Source of the DNA: a virus
Strand: one strand, 5' to 3'
IMG/VR virus record: IMGVR_UViG_3300010885_040629
Coordinates: 1 to 26,594 of that record
Length of the DNA: 26,594 nt
The position numbers were made by a program, and so were the translations under genes. Below, one piece after another: positions 1 through 9,100 of this stretch. The notes beneath the pieces were generated by a model, which made no database searches, was not told where the DNA came from, and saw only the letters and a program-made list of their open reading frames with translations. Positions within the stretch are counted from its first letter, which is position 1. The number at the start of each line of letters is the position of its first letter.

Positions 1-1
1 G

Positions 2-280
2 CAGATGAATCAATTCAGGACAAACACGCTAACGATTGTTGTCAATGGAGATTCGCGGCGTAGAGTTGGCGAAATCGTATCAGTCGATATTCCTAGTACA
101 GAAGACCCCAAAGGCAAAGACGACTGGTATGATCCCTATCTATCAGGTCGTTATATGATTACTGCAATTCTCCACGAATTGGGAGATGGCAATTACACGA
201 TGAAAATGGAATTGGTCAAAGATGGTTATGATGAGCGTATTCCTGATGTTCAAACTTTTGGTGCTGGTGGAGACTTTTAA
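2..280 (+). CDS. Baseplate hub protein, gp27-like, C-terminal end (partial)
   Basis: The reading frame is open from the window edge (codon at position 2) to the TAA at 278-280, so the gene begins upstream and only its last ~93 codons are seen. The ATG at position 5 is unlikely to be the true start, because the open frame continues to the edge and no ribosome binding site can be assessed. The visible part reads like the last beta-barrel of the gp27/gpD-type hub fold: a V-G-E-I-V segment, then Y-L-S-G-R-Y-M-I-T followed by a strand with alternating hydrophobic residues (Y-T-M-K-M-E-L-V-K-D-G). In that family the GRY-type strand sits near the end of the hub protein, which forms the trimeric collar holding the gp5 spike. 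The next gene, 2 bases downstream, is a gp5-like spike, as expected for a hub partner. Assignment rests on this short region and on context. Confidence 0.6.
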   Translation, partial: QMNQFRTNTLTIVVNGDSRRRVGEIVSVDIPSTEDPKGKDDWYDPYLSGRYMITAILHELGDGNYTMKMELVKDGYDERIPDVQTFGAGGDF

Positions 281-282
281 TT

Positions 283-2052
283 ATGTTGAATGAAATGCCT
301 GACAATCCCAATGATTACATGGGAAAGATGGACTTCGTGTGGTGGCACGGAGTCGTTGAAGATAATAACGATCCATTGAAGATTGGTCGTTGTCGAGTTC
401 GCATCTATGGATTTCATACTGAAGACAAAATCCTCATCCCTACAGAATCCTTGCCTTGGGCATCAGTTATGCAGCCCATCACTAGTGCGGCTATCAGCGG
501 TAAGGGTCAATCCCCAACAGGAATACTTCAAGGAACATGGGTTGTAGGATTCTTCCGCGATGGTCCACACGCGCAAGATCCGATCATAATGGGTACAGTA
601 GCGGGTCTGCCCACAACAAATTCCGATGGAAACTATAAAGATCCCGAACGAGGATTCTATGATCCTAGTGGCACATATCCATTGGATGGCTACAACGGAG
701 AACAAGATACCAATCGTCTTGCGCGTGGAGAGGCTTTGGAGAAGACCATACTAAAGCCCCGCGCAGATGCCCGTATTCCTAACATTCCTGCTGCCTTAAC
801 TGGTCAATGGGCAGAACCAAAATCGGCTTATGGTGCTACCTATCCACATAACCATGTCTATGAAAGCGAATCGGGACATATCTTTGAAGTGGATGATACC
901 CCCACCGCAGAGCGTCTTCATCGTTATCACAAGTCGGGAACTTTTGAAGAGATTCGTCCCGATGGTTCTCGCGTCACAAAAATCAAGGGAAGTGATTATG
1001 AACTGACCATTGGCTCCAAGTCAATGGTAGTCAAGGGGGATATCCTCTATACAAATGAAGGTAAGGCACAACTCAAAGTCGGCAAAGACTTCTATATTGA
1101 AGTGGATGGCGATATGAGAACTTTGGTGCATGGCAATGTCATCATGTATACCAAGGGAAGTTTGGTTCATCGTGTTGGTGGTTCATATACAGTTGCTAGC
1201 GATGGAAACATGACTTTTGTGGCTCCTCGCATCGATCTCAATCCTGAAGGTATCAATTCATCTAAAGTCAGCGTTGGTGGATTGGATAGTATCGCAAAAC
1301 GAAGAGTACAATTCCCCGATCCTGCCGATACAACCAAGACAAAATCGCTCAAGTCTTTGGATGATGCTTCGACTGCTGATGTTGTTGCGGGTAATACAAC
1401 AACACAATCCGGTAACCCCACCACGCTGTCCATGCTTCAGCAACAGTCAGAAGGAACAGTTTCCCAAGGTGCGTTGGCTACAACTCCTGCGGTTCAAGTA
1501 GAGGCAGCAACTACAACCACCACGACAGCGGCTACAACTACAACCGAGGCTGCAACTACACAATTGAATGGTTCTGCTGCTCCTGCCGTACCATCCGAAG
1601 TTGGAGGGGTAGCACGCCCTGCCGGTGCAAGCAGTCTTCCATTTGGACGAGCAACTGTGCCACTTATCCTTGGCGGTGTTGCATTGGCAGGAGTTGGGGT
1701 TGCTGCTGCTCTTGCTCTTTCGAGTAATTCTGGAGGCAGCACGAAAAAGGTGGCGGCAGTTTCTCTTCCGCCGTTGCCTTCAACATCTCCAGGTCTTCAG
1801 ACTGCAATCACAGGAGCAGCACAGGCAGAAACAGGATTTCCTGGTCTTCCTACCGTCAGTCTGTATGCAGTTCCCGATGAAGCCGCCACACTTCTTCAGG
1901 GATATCCTGGTCAAACTGGTATTGCAAACACCGATCCTGCAAGCGATTTGCCAACAGTTGACGCTTTGCCAAGCGTTCCGGTTCTTGCTTTCCCTGCCGA
2001 ATTTGTCCAATCTGCAAACATTCCCGATGTATTGGACGGAGGGGCGTTTTAA
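283..2052 (+). CDS. gp5: gp5-like baseplate central spike protein without lysozyme domain, with C-terminal extension
   Basis: This is probably the trimeric cell-puncturing spike below the hub. Residues ~18-110 form the gp5 OB-fold domain (W-W-H-G-V-V-E-D, then G-R-C-R-V-R-I-Y-G, and a G-T-W-V-V-G-F-F strand). Residues ~188-320 look like the gp5/VgrG beta-helix: H-N-H, G-H-I-F-E-V-D-D, then short alternating strands with repeated K-G-D, V-D-G-D and V-H-G-N turns. T4 gp5 carries a lysozyme domain between these parts; here only ~80 residues separate them, with no room for one. After the helix comes a ~270-residue extension: a Thr-rich tract (~408-427), an uncharged membrane-like segment (~459-479, V-P-L-I-L-G-G-V-A-L-A-G...), and a Pro/Ala-rich tail. 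The start is supported by GGAGA at 269-273. The stop overlaps the next ATG by one base (TAATG). Spike identity is confident; the role of the extension is unknown. Confidence 0.82.
   Translation: MLNEMPDNPNDYMGKMDFVWWHGVVEDNNDPLKIGRCRVRIYGFHTEDKILIPTESLPWASVMQPITSAAISGKGQSPTGILQGTWVVGFFRDGPHAQDPIIMGTVAGLPTTNSDGNYKDPERGFYDPSGTYPLDGYNGEQDTNRLARGEALEKTILKPRADARIPNIPAALTGQWAEPKSAYGATYPHNHVYESESGHIFEVDDTPTAERLHRYHKSGTFEEIRPDGSRVTKIKGSDYELTIGSKSMVVKGDILYTNEGKAQLKVGKDFYIEVDGDMRTLVHGNVIMYTKGSLVHRVGGSYTVASDGNMTFVAPRIDLNPEGINSSKVSVGGLDSIAKRRVQFPDPADTTKTKSLKSLDDASTADVVAGNTTTQSGNPTTLSMLQQQSEGTVSQGALATTPAVQVEAATTTTTTAATTTTEAATTQLNGSAAPAVPSEVGGVARPAGASSLPFGRATVPLILGGVALAGVGVAAALALSSNSGGSTKKVAAVSLPPLPSTSPGLQTAITGAAQAETGFPGLPTVSLYAVPDEAATLLQGYPGQTGIANTDPASDLPTVDALPSVPVLAFPAEFVQSANIPDVLDGGAF
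1501..1560 (+). repeat. Low-complexity Thr/Ala-codon tract inside the spike gene
   Basis: This stretch is made largely of AC-rich triplets (acn Thr, gcn Ala) and encodes a run dominated by threonine and alanine in the spike C-terminal extension, residues ~407-426. It probably acts as a flexible linker between the beta-helix and the hydrophobic segment. Such triplet-rich DNA can change length by slippage. Confidence 0.6.
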
Positions 2053-2846
2053 TGCCACTTACACATGGTCCGCAGCAGGAGTATTTGTGGCAGGGTAAAT
2101 ATAGAACATTATCAGAGGTAGATCCTGCTACCTACTATCCAAATGGAATAGTTTATGGATATGGCGTTGAAGGATCACCCATTGGAGCAACAGGATATGG
2201 AGTTAGTGGTCCTGGTCCTGCCCCGCTTCCAGGCGTTACTGGTGAGGGATTAACAGGCGAATGCTTTAGAATTGATTTTCCGCTATCCCCTTCTCCGTAT
2301 TCATTCAGTTCCAACAAAAAGTATTTTGAACAACAAGACATCACCGATGATAGATTCTGGTCGTTTTATTTGGGATTCAATAGTATTTTTGGAGGGGTCT
2401 GTATTGGAACCGAGGAGGTCATACCTGATCCTGGTTTCTTAATAATTTCGGGAGATTTTTCGCCAGATATGATCTTGAATTTGGATACGGGGAAATTGAT
2501 CGGAAGAACGGGTTCGATGATTCAATATGTGGAAGGACTTCATGTGCCGCCCGACTTTCAGATAGATGAGCAGAACTATGGAACCCAAGGACCGTCTTCG
2601 TATTTCAAAAACGGTGCAGGGGTGGATGTTAAGGTCAGAGTGGCTGCGCGAGTGTTCAGCAAGTCAAATCCTAATATCTTTGCGGACGGGCAGTTCCAAT
2701 ACAACTTACGCAATAACTGGTCAACCGATAGAGATTTTTTAATCCTAAATATCAAGAATCAGTTCTTTGTTAATGGCATAACAGCCTCAAATATTGAGTA
2801 TCTTGAAGCACAAAAAGCCAAGGGATTCTTTCCAGGTCCACCTTAA
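2052..2846 (+). CDS. Unknown protein between spike and PAAR genes
   Basis: I do not recognise this 264-aa protein. The N-terminus is rich in Gly, Pro and Tyr (residues ~24-70, with repeated G-Y-G and G-P-G-P steps). It is followed by a mixed beta-looking region with many aromatics (F-W-S-F-Y-L-G-F near 102-109) and a short Pro-Gly end. No signal peptide, membrane segment or catalytic motif is evident. The start at 2052 is supported by a strong GGAGGGG at 2038-2044 and overlaps the spike stop codon, so the two genes are translationally coupled. It lies directly between the gp5-like spike and the PAAR tip gene. That position suggests a structural or adaptor role at the tail tip, but this is inference from context only. 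Confidence 0.75.
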   Translation: MPLTHGPQQEYLWQGKYRTLSEVDPATYYPNGIVYGYGVEGSPIGATGYGVSGPGPAPLPGVTGEGLTGECFRIDFPLSPSPYSFSSNKKYFEQQDITDDRFWSFYLGFNSIFGGVCIGTEEVIPDPGFLIISGDFSPDMILNLDTGKLIGRTGSMIQYVEGLHVPPDFQIDEQNYGTQGPSSYFKNGAGVDVKVRVAARVFSKSNPNIFADGQFQYNLRNNWSTDRDFLILNIKNQFFVNGITASNIEYLEAQKAKGFFPGPP

Positions 2847-2855
2847 GGAGTTTCG

Positions 2856-3143
2856 ATGCCCGCAGCACACAGACAAGGCGATATTTGTACGGGACATAAA
2901 TGCTTCCCTCCTCGTCAAAACATTTCGTGGTCTACGAATGTGTTTGTAAACAACAGAGGATGGCATCGCCAATACGATAGTTGGGGACCACATAGATGCG
3001 ATGATCGTCACCATAAAGGGCATACCGCAGAGGGATCTTCTATGGTTTTTGTCAATAGCCGTCAGGCGGCTCGGATCGGAGATCCCGTTTCCTGTGGCTC
3101 TGCAATCGCCACGGGAAGCAAAGATGTGTACTGTGGAGGCTAA
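2856..3143 (+). CDS. PAAR-domain spike tip protein (T4 gp5.4-like)
   Basis: This 95-aa protein has the size and pattern of PAAR-repeat tip proteins such as T4 gp5.4. It starts with P-A-A-H-R-Q-G-D-I-C-T-G-H and carries S-S-M-V-F-V-N-S-R-Q-A-A-R-I-G-D-P-V-S-C-G in its second half, ending with a G-S-x-x-V-Y-C-G-G strand. Known PAAR proteins form a sharp cone that caps the spike trimer and binds one metal ion through His/Cys residues. Here H5, H14, C11, C16, C48, C80, C93 and the histidine cluster 46-56 are candidates; the central loop (C48, H52, H53, H56) is unusually His-rich. The start is set by the AAGGAG at 2845-2850, which overlaps the end of the upstream gene's stop codon. Adjacency to the spike gene fits a tip that breaches the host envelope first. 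Confidence 0.92.
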   Translation: MPAAHRQGDICTGHKCFPPRQNISWSTNVFVNNRGWHRQYDSWGPHRCDDRHHKGHTAEGSSMVFVNSRQAARIGDPVSCGSAIATGSKDVYCGG

Positions 3144-3145
3144 CA

Positions 3146-3805
3146 ATGTCAGCAGAACCGCATAACAACATTGATTTTTGGGTGAGCGTAGGATCGGGAT
3201 TGACTGGTGTCATAGCCGGTATGGTCGCAGGTGTTTCTTATCTAAAGAATCGGTTTAAATCTTGGAAGAAGCAAGAGGAGATTGATGCCGCAATTACGGC
3301 TGCAATCACAGTAGACGATATCCGTAGATATGGTCAAGTTCAAGAAATACTGACTACCCTACGAAATCAATGTGGTGCAGATCGTATACAGATCCTTCAG
3401 TTCCATAATGGTGGCAAGTTCTTGGATGGCTCCTCTATGAAGCGTATGTCCGTGACCCACGAATCGTGCAGCAATGGAGTTGCCTACGAGTATATGCATC
3501 TACAAGCGGTTCTTGCCACGCTACTATGGGAGAAGATTGAGTTGGTCAAGAAGGACGAACCACAAGTTCATCTTGTCAAGAATCTATCGGAATCCAATCT
3601 TCGCACCTATTGTCGAAGCAAAGGTACGGAAGCATTCGCAGTTCTACCTATTCATAAAGACGCTTTGGTAATTGGCTTCATCAATTTGGATTGGCTTGAT
3701 GAGGAGACCGCACCGCATAAGCCAATGGAATTTGCCGCTATGTTTGAAGAGCAACGAAACTACATTGAACTTCAACTAGCAAAGGATCACAAGAATGGCA
3801 ATTAA
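3146..3805 (+). CDS. Membrane-anchored GAF-like domain protein of unknown role
   Basis: This 219-aa protein has one predicted membrane segment near the N-terminus (residues ~11-33, W-V-S-V-G-S-G-L-T-G-V-I-A-G-M-V-A-G-V), then a basic stretch (K34-K42), a helical linker, and a globular domain (~62-212). The globular part resembles a GAF-type sensor fold: a helix, C-G-A-D-R-I-Q-I-L-Q-F-H-N-G-G, a loop with M-S-V-T-H-E, and a later strand pair A-V-L-P-I-H-K-D-A-L-V-I-G-F-I-N-L-D. No ligand can be named. GGAGG at 3135-3139 supports the start. The gene ends inside gp25 (11-base overlap) and begins 2 bases after the PAAR stop, so it is firmly in the baseplate operon. A membrane-tethered sensor-like protein is unexpected there. 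It could be a virion membrane-contact protein or a host-membrane protein made late. The GAF call is by eye and moderate. Confidence 0.7.
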   Translation: MSAEPHNNIDFWVSVGSGLTGVIAGMVAGVSYLKNRFKSWKKQEEIDAAITAAITVDDIRRYGQVQEILTTLRNQCGADRIQILQFHNGGKFLDGSSMKRMSVTHESCSNGVAYEYMHLQAVLATLLWEKIELVKKDEPQVHLVKNLSESNLRTYCRSKGTEAFAVLPIHKDALVIGFINLDWLDEETAPHKPMEFAAMFEEQRNYIELQLAKDHKNGN

Positions 3806-4202
3806 GCGTCTAAAAGACCCTGTTCTTTTGTTTTCCGATCTTGATATGGATCTTACTATAGATCCATTGACCAAGGATGTTTCTGCCATTACGGGCGAAA
3901 ATACGGTAAAACAAGCCTTGAAAAATCTATTGCAGTTCAAAAAATATGATAAGCCCTTTCATCCTGAAATCGATTCGGGAATTACGGATCTGTTGTTTGA
4001 AAATGCAAATTCGATGATTATGTTTCAAATGAAGCGAAAAATAACAGAAATGATTCGATCATATGAAAGCAGGATTAGAGGATTGCAAGTGGACATCGTT
4101 GATCTGTCGGATCAGAATTCATATCAGATAGATGTTCAGTTTCAGATACAAAACTCAGTACAGACCTATCGTGCCACGGTAATCGTGGAGAGGATCAGAT
4201 GA
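3795..4202 (+). CDS. gp25: Baseplate wedge protein gp25
   Basis: At 135 aa this matches T4 gp25 (about 132 aa) in length and pattern. It forms part of the wedge that links the hub to gp6 and nucleates sheath assembly next to the tube. Visible family features are the N-terminal D-L-D-M-D-L-T-I-D-P start, a helix with N-T-V-K-Q-A-L-K-N-L-L, the hallmark K-P-F-H-P-E-I-D-S-G-I-T-D-L-L-F-E (53-69), and the following helix ending Y-E-S-R-I-R-G-L, equivalent to the E-P-R-I region of relatives. Some databases label this fold lysozyme-like, but in baseplates it is structural. The start at 3795 has AAGGA at 3782-3786. The gene overlaps the preceding one by 11 bases and gp6 by 4 (ATGA), which implies coupled translation. 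Confidence 0.94.
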   Translation: MAIKRLKDPVLLFSDLDMDLTIDPLTKDVSAITGENTVKQALKNLLQFKKYDKPFHPEIDSGITDLLFENANSMIMFQMKRKITEMIRSYESRIRGLQVDIVDLSDQNSYQIDVQFQIQNSVQTYRATVIVERIR

Positions 4203-6118
4203 CTACTCCAAATCTTCCAATAGACAACCTAGATTTTGATTCGATCAAGACGAATCTAAAGTCATTTCTAAAGAGCCAAGACAAGTTCAAGGACTATGAC
4301 TTTGAAGGTTCGGGTATGAATATCCTCTTGGATCTTCTTGCCTACAACACCCACTATCAAGCATTTTACGCAAACATGGTAGCGAATGAGTCTTTCATCG
4401 ATTCCGCAGTCAAGCGTCAATCGGTTGTGTCACTTGCCAAACATCTCGGTTATACTCCTCGTTCCTATCGTGCGTCTACTGCCACGGTAGATATTGTATG
4501 GAACGCTCCTTCGACCACAAATAACACATATGAAATATTCAAGGCAAATGTTGCAAGAGGAGAAGTCTTTGTAAAACGAGGCGATACCTTTGTTGCTTCG
4601 GGCGGTGGTTCTGTATTTACCTTCCTTCCCATAGAAAATTATAAAGTCACTCTTGAAGGCAACAACTGCGTTGCGAGAAATGTAGAAATCAAAGAAGGCA
4701 GATTTCAAACCTTTACCTATGTTGTAAATGGTGCGGATCCATCACAAAGATTCATCATTCCCGAGACACAAATAGACACAAGCAGCCTTCGTGTTCGGGT
4801 TGTGAAATCCACGAAAGACACAACGGGTATTGTAGATGTTTGGACTTTGGCGACTGATATCAATTCATTGGATGGCTCTACTAATGCGTATTTCTTGCAG
4901 CAGTCCGAAGACGACAAATACGAAATTCTATTTGGCGATGGTATTGTTGGACGCAAGCCACAGGATGGAAATGCCATCCTAATCGAATATCTGGTTACTC
5001 GCGCTGATGATGCAAACGGAGTCCAAAATTTTCGCTATTCAGGAACAATTACCGCATCTGGAGTGACTCCATCAATAGTCCTAGCATCAGACGAATATGG
5101 CACTCCACAGGCTTCCTATGGCGGTGGTCAGCCCGAAGACATCGAATCAATTCGCTATTATGCTCCAAGAAACTATCAGTCTCAGGAGCGTACAGTAACC
5201 GCGGAAGATTACAAGACCATTCTGACCCGCGATTATACAACAGCCGATTCGATTCTCGTATGGGGTGGAGAGGAAAGCGATCCTCCTCAATATGGTAAGG
5301 TATTTGTTTCTATCAAGCCAAAGAATGCAACTACTCTTTCAACTCTTGAAAAATTGTCAATTCAGAAAACAATATTGCAGCGCAAGAACATCTTGGGAAT
5401 TACTCCCGAAGTAGTCGATCCCGATTACACCTATCTTGTTTTGAACATGACTTCTCGTTATGACTCCAATCTCACCAATATGTCTGCATCAGATCTTGAG
5501 ACTCTTTTGACTACAACTGTAAATGCATATATGACCGAAAGACTTGGTAAGTTCGGATTGAATTTCCGATTCTCAAAGTTTGTCACCTTTATGGACGGTA
5601 TCAATCAGAGCATTACAAGTACCGATGCAAATATCCGTCTGCAAAAGCGATTTCAGCCAGTAATTGGCAAATCGGGAGTATATACGATCAAATTCAATTT
5701 TGACAATGAGGTATATCATCCAGTTGATGGATATCCTCCTGTATTGACAAGCAGCGGATTTGGCTATTTGGATACAGATGGGGAGACCCAAGTAGATGCT
5801 TATATGGAAGATGATGGCTATGGAAATATCCGTATCTACAAGTTAGTTGGCTCCGACAAGGTGACTTTGGTCGAAAGAGCAGGAACTTTGAACTATGCCA
5901 ATGGCACGATCAGCCTGATCGATTTCAACCCTACCTATGTTCTGCCCGCATCAAGCACCGAAATTGCCTTGACTGTTGTTCCCCTAAACAAGGACATATT
6001 CACACGGCGAAATCAAATTCTTTTGATTGACAAGGAGAACTCCAACATAGCGGTTGTTCCTGACTCGTTCCGAACAGAAAGAAGACAGACATCAAGTCCG
6101 TTCCCATCGAATAGATAA
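4199..6118 (+). CDS. gp6: Baseplate wedge protein gp6
   Basis: This 639-aa protein is close in length to T4 gp6 (660 aa). In known baseplates it forms a dimer that makes the inner iris ring and binds gp7 and gp25. The N-terminus has the conserved Y-D-F-E-G-S-G-M-N-I-L-L-D-L-L-A-Y-N-T-H (33-52) and N-E-S-F-I-D-S-A (63-70), then K-H-L-G-Y-T-P-R-S-Y (81-90). A second conserved block at ~320-345 contains Y-A-P-R-N-Y-Q-S-Q-E-R-T-V-T-A-E-D-Y, typical of gp6/gpJ-type wedge proteins. The C-terminal quarter is beta-rich and ends with a Ser/Pro-rich tail. The start overlaps the gp25 stop (ATGA) and is preceded by GGAGAGGA at ~4187-4194. Confidence 0.94.
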   Translation: MTTPNLPIDNLDFDSIKTNLKSFLKSQDKFKDYDFEGSGMNILLDLLAYNTHYQAFYANMVANESFIDSAVKRQSVVSLAKHLGYTPRSYRASTATVDIVWNAPSTTNNTYEIFKANVARGEVFVKRGDTFVASGGGSVFTFLPIENYKVTLEGNNCVARNVEIKEGRFQTFTYVVNGADPSQRFIIPETQIDTSSLRVRVVKSTKDTTGIVDVWTLATDINSLDGSTNAYFLQQSEDDKYEILFGDGIVGRKPQDGNAILIEYLVTRADDANGVQNFRYSGTITASGVTPSIVLASDEYGTPQASYGGGQPEDIESIRYYAPRNYQSQERTVTAEDYKTILTRDYTTADSILVWGGEESDPPQYGKVFVSIKPKNATTLSTLEKLSIQKTILQRKNILGITPEVVDPDYTYLVLNMTSRYDSNLTNMSASDLETLLTTTVNAYMTERLGKFGLNFRFSKFVTFMDGINQSITSTDANIRLQKRFQPVIGKSGVYTIKFNFDNEVYHPVDGYPPVLTSSGFGYLDTDGETQVDAYMEDDGYGNIRIYKLVGSDKVTLVERAGTLNYANGTISLIDFNPTYVLPASSTEIALTVVPLNKDIFTRRNQILLIDKENSNIAVVPDSFRTERRQTSSPFPSNR

Positions 6119-6124
6119 TAGGTT

Positions 6125-9100
6125 ATGACAACAGGAAACGATAAAAATCAGTCCCCGATTATTGCTCATCGTCTGCCCGAATTCGTTCAGACAGACCATC
6201 CCACGATGGTTGCATTTGTACAAGCATATTATGAATGGTTAGATCAGCAAGCCGATCAGGGATATGTTAGAACTCCTGCTGCTCTAGATGGGTTATCCGA
6301 TGTAGACAAGACGATTGAGGAGTTTGTTGCTGCATTCAAGAAGGAGTATTTGCTAGGATTTCCCGAGGAGTTCGCCGTCAATAAGGAAGGCGATACGGTC
6401 GATGTTCGTCAACTTATCAAGAATATCAAGGAATTCTATCGTAACAAGGGAACCGAAAAAACCTACGAATTGCTGTTTCGCATTCTCTATGATACAACTG
6501 TAGAATTCTACTATCCCTCCCGAGACATTCTGCGGTTATCTGATGGCAAGTGGATTCAAAAGTTTTCTATTCGTTGCTCCAATGAACTAGGGACAAAGAT
6601 ATCCGAGTCAAGAGGGAAAACCATAGTTCAGCGATCTTCGGATAATACTATCGTTGCAAGTGGTACGGTAGTTGATGTCACCGTGTATCAAGTGGGAAAT
6701 CGTCAAGTTTCAGAATTGTTCTTGAACAACATCAATGGAAACTTTGCAGCAAATACAGATGTTCTATCAAATGTAAGTGGTATTGAATTTACCGACAATG
6801 AAGGAATCGTACATACCGAAAAATGGATTTATTCTGTCTTGTCTGCCGTATCCATTTCCTCAAAAGGATCGAATTACCGCAAGGGTGATCGAATCTTCTT
6901 TCAACCCGACATCATGCCATACCGGCAAAATCTGCTCAAATGGAGCAATGCTATTGGAAAAAAGGCAAGTCAAGGGGGAAATTGGGTCAATGATGATGAT
7001 GCCGCATTCGCATATTTAGGAAAAAGTGGTGGATGTTTTCCTACTTTGAATTCCGTTACTGCTCCTGATTTGTCAAATACGGGAACTCTTGTATTTGTGG
7101 ATGCCGGACCTAATTCCTATTCTGCATTGAGTAGTGAAGCCTATGGTGTCAATCAAGTCTGTCCAATTGCCTTTGATGGTTCTGACAAAATATTGACATT
7201 TAGTGTTTATGTCAAAGCGGCAGATCTTCGAGGAATACCATTAGCACAGACTGCTGTGAGTGTGCCTCCGTTATACTTAACCCAATCACAAATAGATCAT
7301 AATAGAAGAATAGCCCTTTGTGTAGATACAAGACAACCAGGAAGCCTATTTTTCACCAGATCAAAAATAAGAGTTGATGCTAAAGTAGGAACTACTCCTG
7401 CAAGATATATTGAAAGAAGTTATAGTAAAAATACTACTTCGCCATCAACTCATTCAATTCCGACTTATACCATAACGGATGTAGGAAATGGATGGGCGCG
7501 AATTACTATGACCGTCACAATTAGTAACGCAGATGCAAATACACAATGCACCTTCACAATTTATCCTATAGGAAAAGAAAATGCTATTTCTTATGCATGG
7601 ATTTATCTATGGGGAGCGCAATTGAATGAGGGATCTTCCGCAACTCCCTTTATTAATACCCAAAAAACTATCCTTACTGTTGCAGCAACAAATGATACAG
7701 GACAAGGTGCGATTGCAACAATCACGGATGTAGATTCAAATGGTGGAATTCTTAAGACGCGCATGGATAATTTTGGCATTGGATATGAAATTGCTCCAAC
7801 CTATACTTTTGATTCGGCATTTGGATCAGGTGCAGCATTAACCACTACTATTGGAACTATTTGTAGATATCCTGGATATTATTCAAGCAATGATGGTCGC
7901 TTGTCTACAAACAAAGTAATGCAAGATAATCATTACTATCAAAACTTTTCATATGTCCTGCTTACAGAAACTGTCATTGACCGCTATAAGGACATCTTGC
8001 GCCGAATCATCCATCCTGCGGGAATGGGTATGTTTGGAAAGGTGTCCATAAAGCGTTGTGCTACTGAGGATGTTACGACAGATACAATTGCGAAGAAAAC
8101 CGATTTGAATGCTATCGGCAATTATGCGCCATATACACTCTATACCTATAGGGATCTTGGCAGTCTGTTCTTCAACGGAAGAGCATTGCCATATGTTCCT
8201 AGTATTGATGATGCAACAATTACGGGCGCAGGAGGAAATCCAACAGGTCTTACGGGATTGACCTCTGCACACTATCAAGTTGCGTTTACGCCAAAAGGAA
8301 TTACTGGTCTAAAGATTTGGTTGGATGGCAAAACAATTACTGCAAATGCATCAAATACAAAAGGTGTGACCGCATGGGGGGATTCGAGTGGAAATGGCTA
8401 TACCGCTACTGCAAATATTTGGGGGACGCAACCAGGTTATCCTTATACACAAGATAAACCATATTACAATAAAATTCCAGCAGCATCTGTTATGGGAGGA
8501 TTACAACTTAGTGGATCTTCCATGACTGCATCCTCAATTACTTCGGGTTCTACTTCTGGTTGCGTATTGACAACGCCAAATTTAAGAGAAACCCTACAAC
8601 AACGCTCTTTGTTTGTTGCATTCACTCCCAATCCATTACCATCTACAGATATCACAACAAGCCAACAAAATACTTTAGTTGTCGGATTGATGCGCGGACT
8701 AACGGCTACTTCGAACGAAAGTGCTGAAAGTCTCTATACTCCTATGGGACAAAATCATCAATTGCATAGTATTTGTGTAGATTACAGCAGAAATATTGTA
8801 GACGGAAATGAAATCTCGCCAAGAATTGCGGCTTATTATGGAGTAGGAAATCACAAATATGGGCTATCTGCTGCTGCGGGAAATGGGGAATATGAATACA
8901 AAAAACTTGTATCCTACAATCCCGATGCTTTCCTTTCAAATCGGCTTGCTTTGATGAATAACAAAAGTTCAATCATATATTACAATTTCAAGGAACCTCT
9001 TGTTTCGCTTACTGCAAACAATCCAAATACCACAATAGTATCTTCTATATTTGCCGAAAGCGATCCTTCTTTGACTGCGGCTGCATATTCATATGCAACT

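Noticed and set aside
463-2344. Many minus-strand and alternate-frame open frames over the spike and following genes
   Set aside because: They lie wholly inside genes with clear family motifs, have no ribosome sites, and encode low-complexity or Cys-rich translations typical of shadow frames.
3795-4202. gp25 as a tail lysozyme
   Set aside because: The domain name is historical; the conserved pattern here is that of the structural wedge protein.
6112-6120. TAGATAATA shared before the gp7-like gene and at 23806-23814, considered as a promoter
   Set aside because: At 6112 it includes the gp6 stop codon, it departs from the late consensus, and two copies of an AT-rich 9-mer are not enough evidence.
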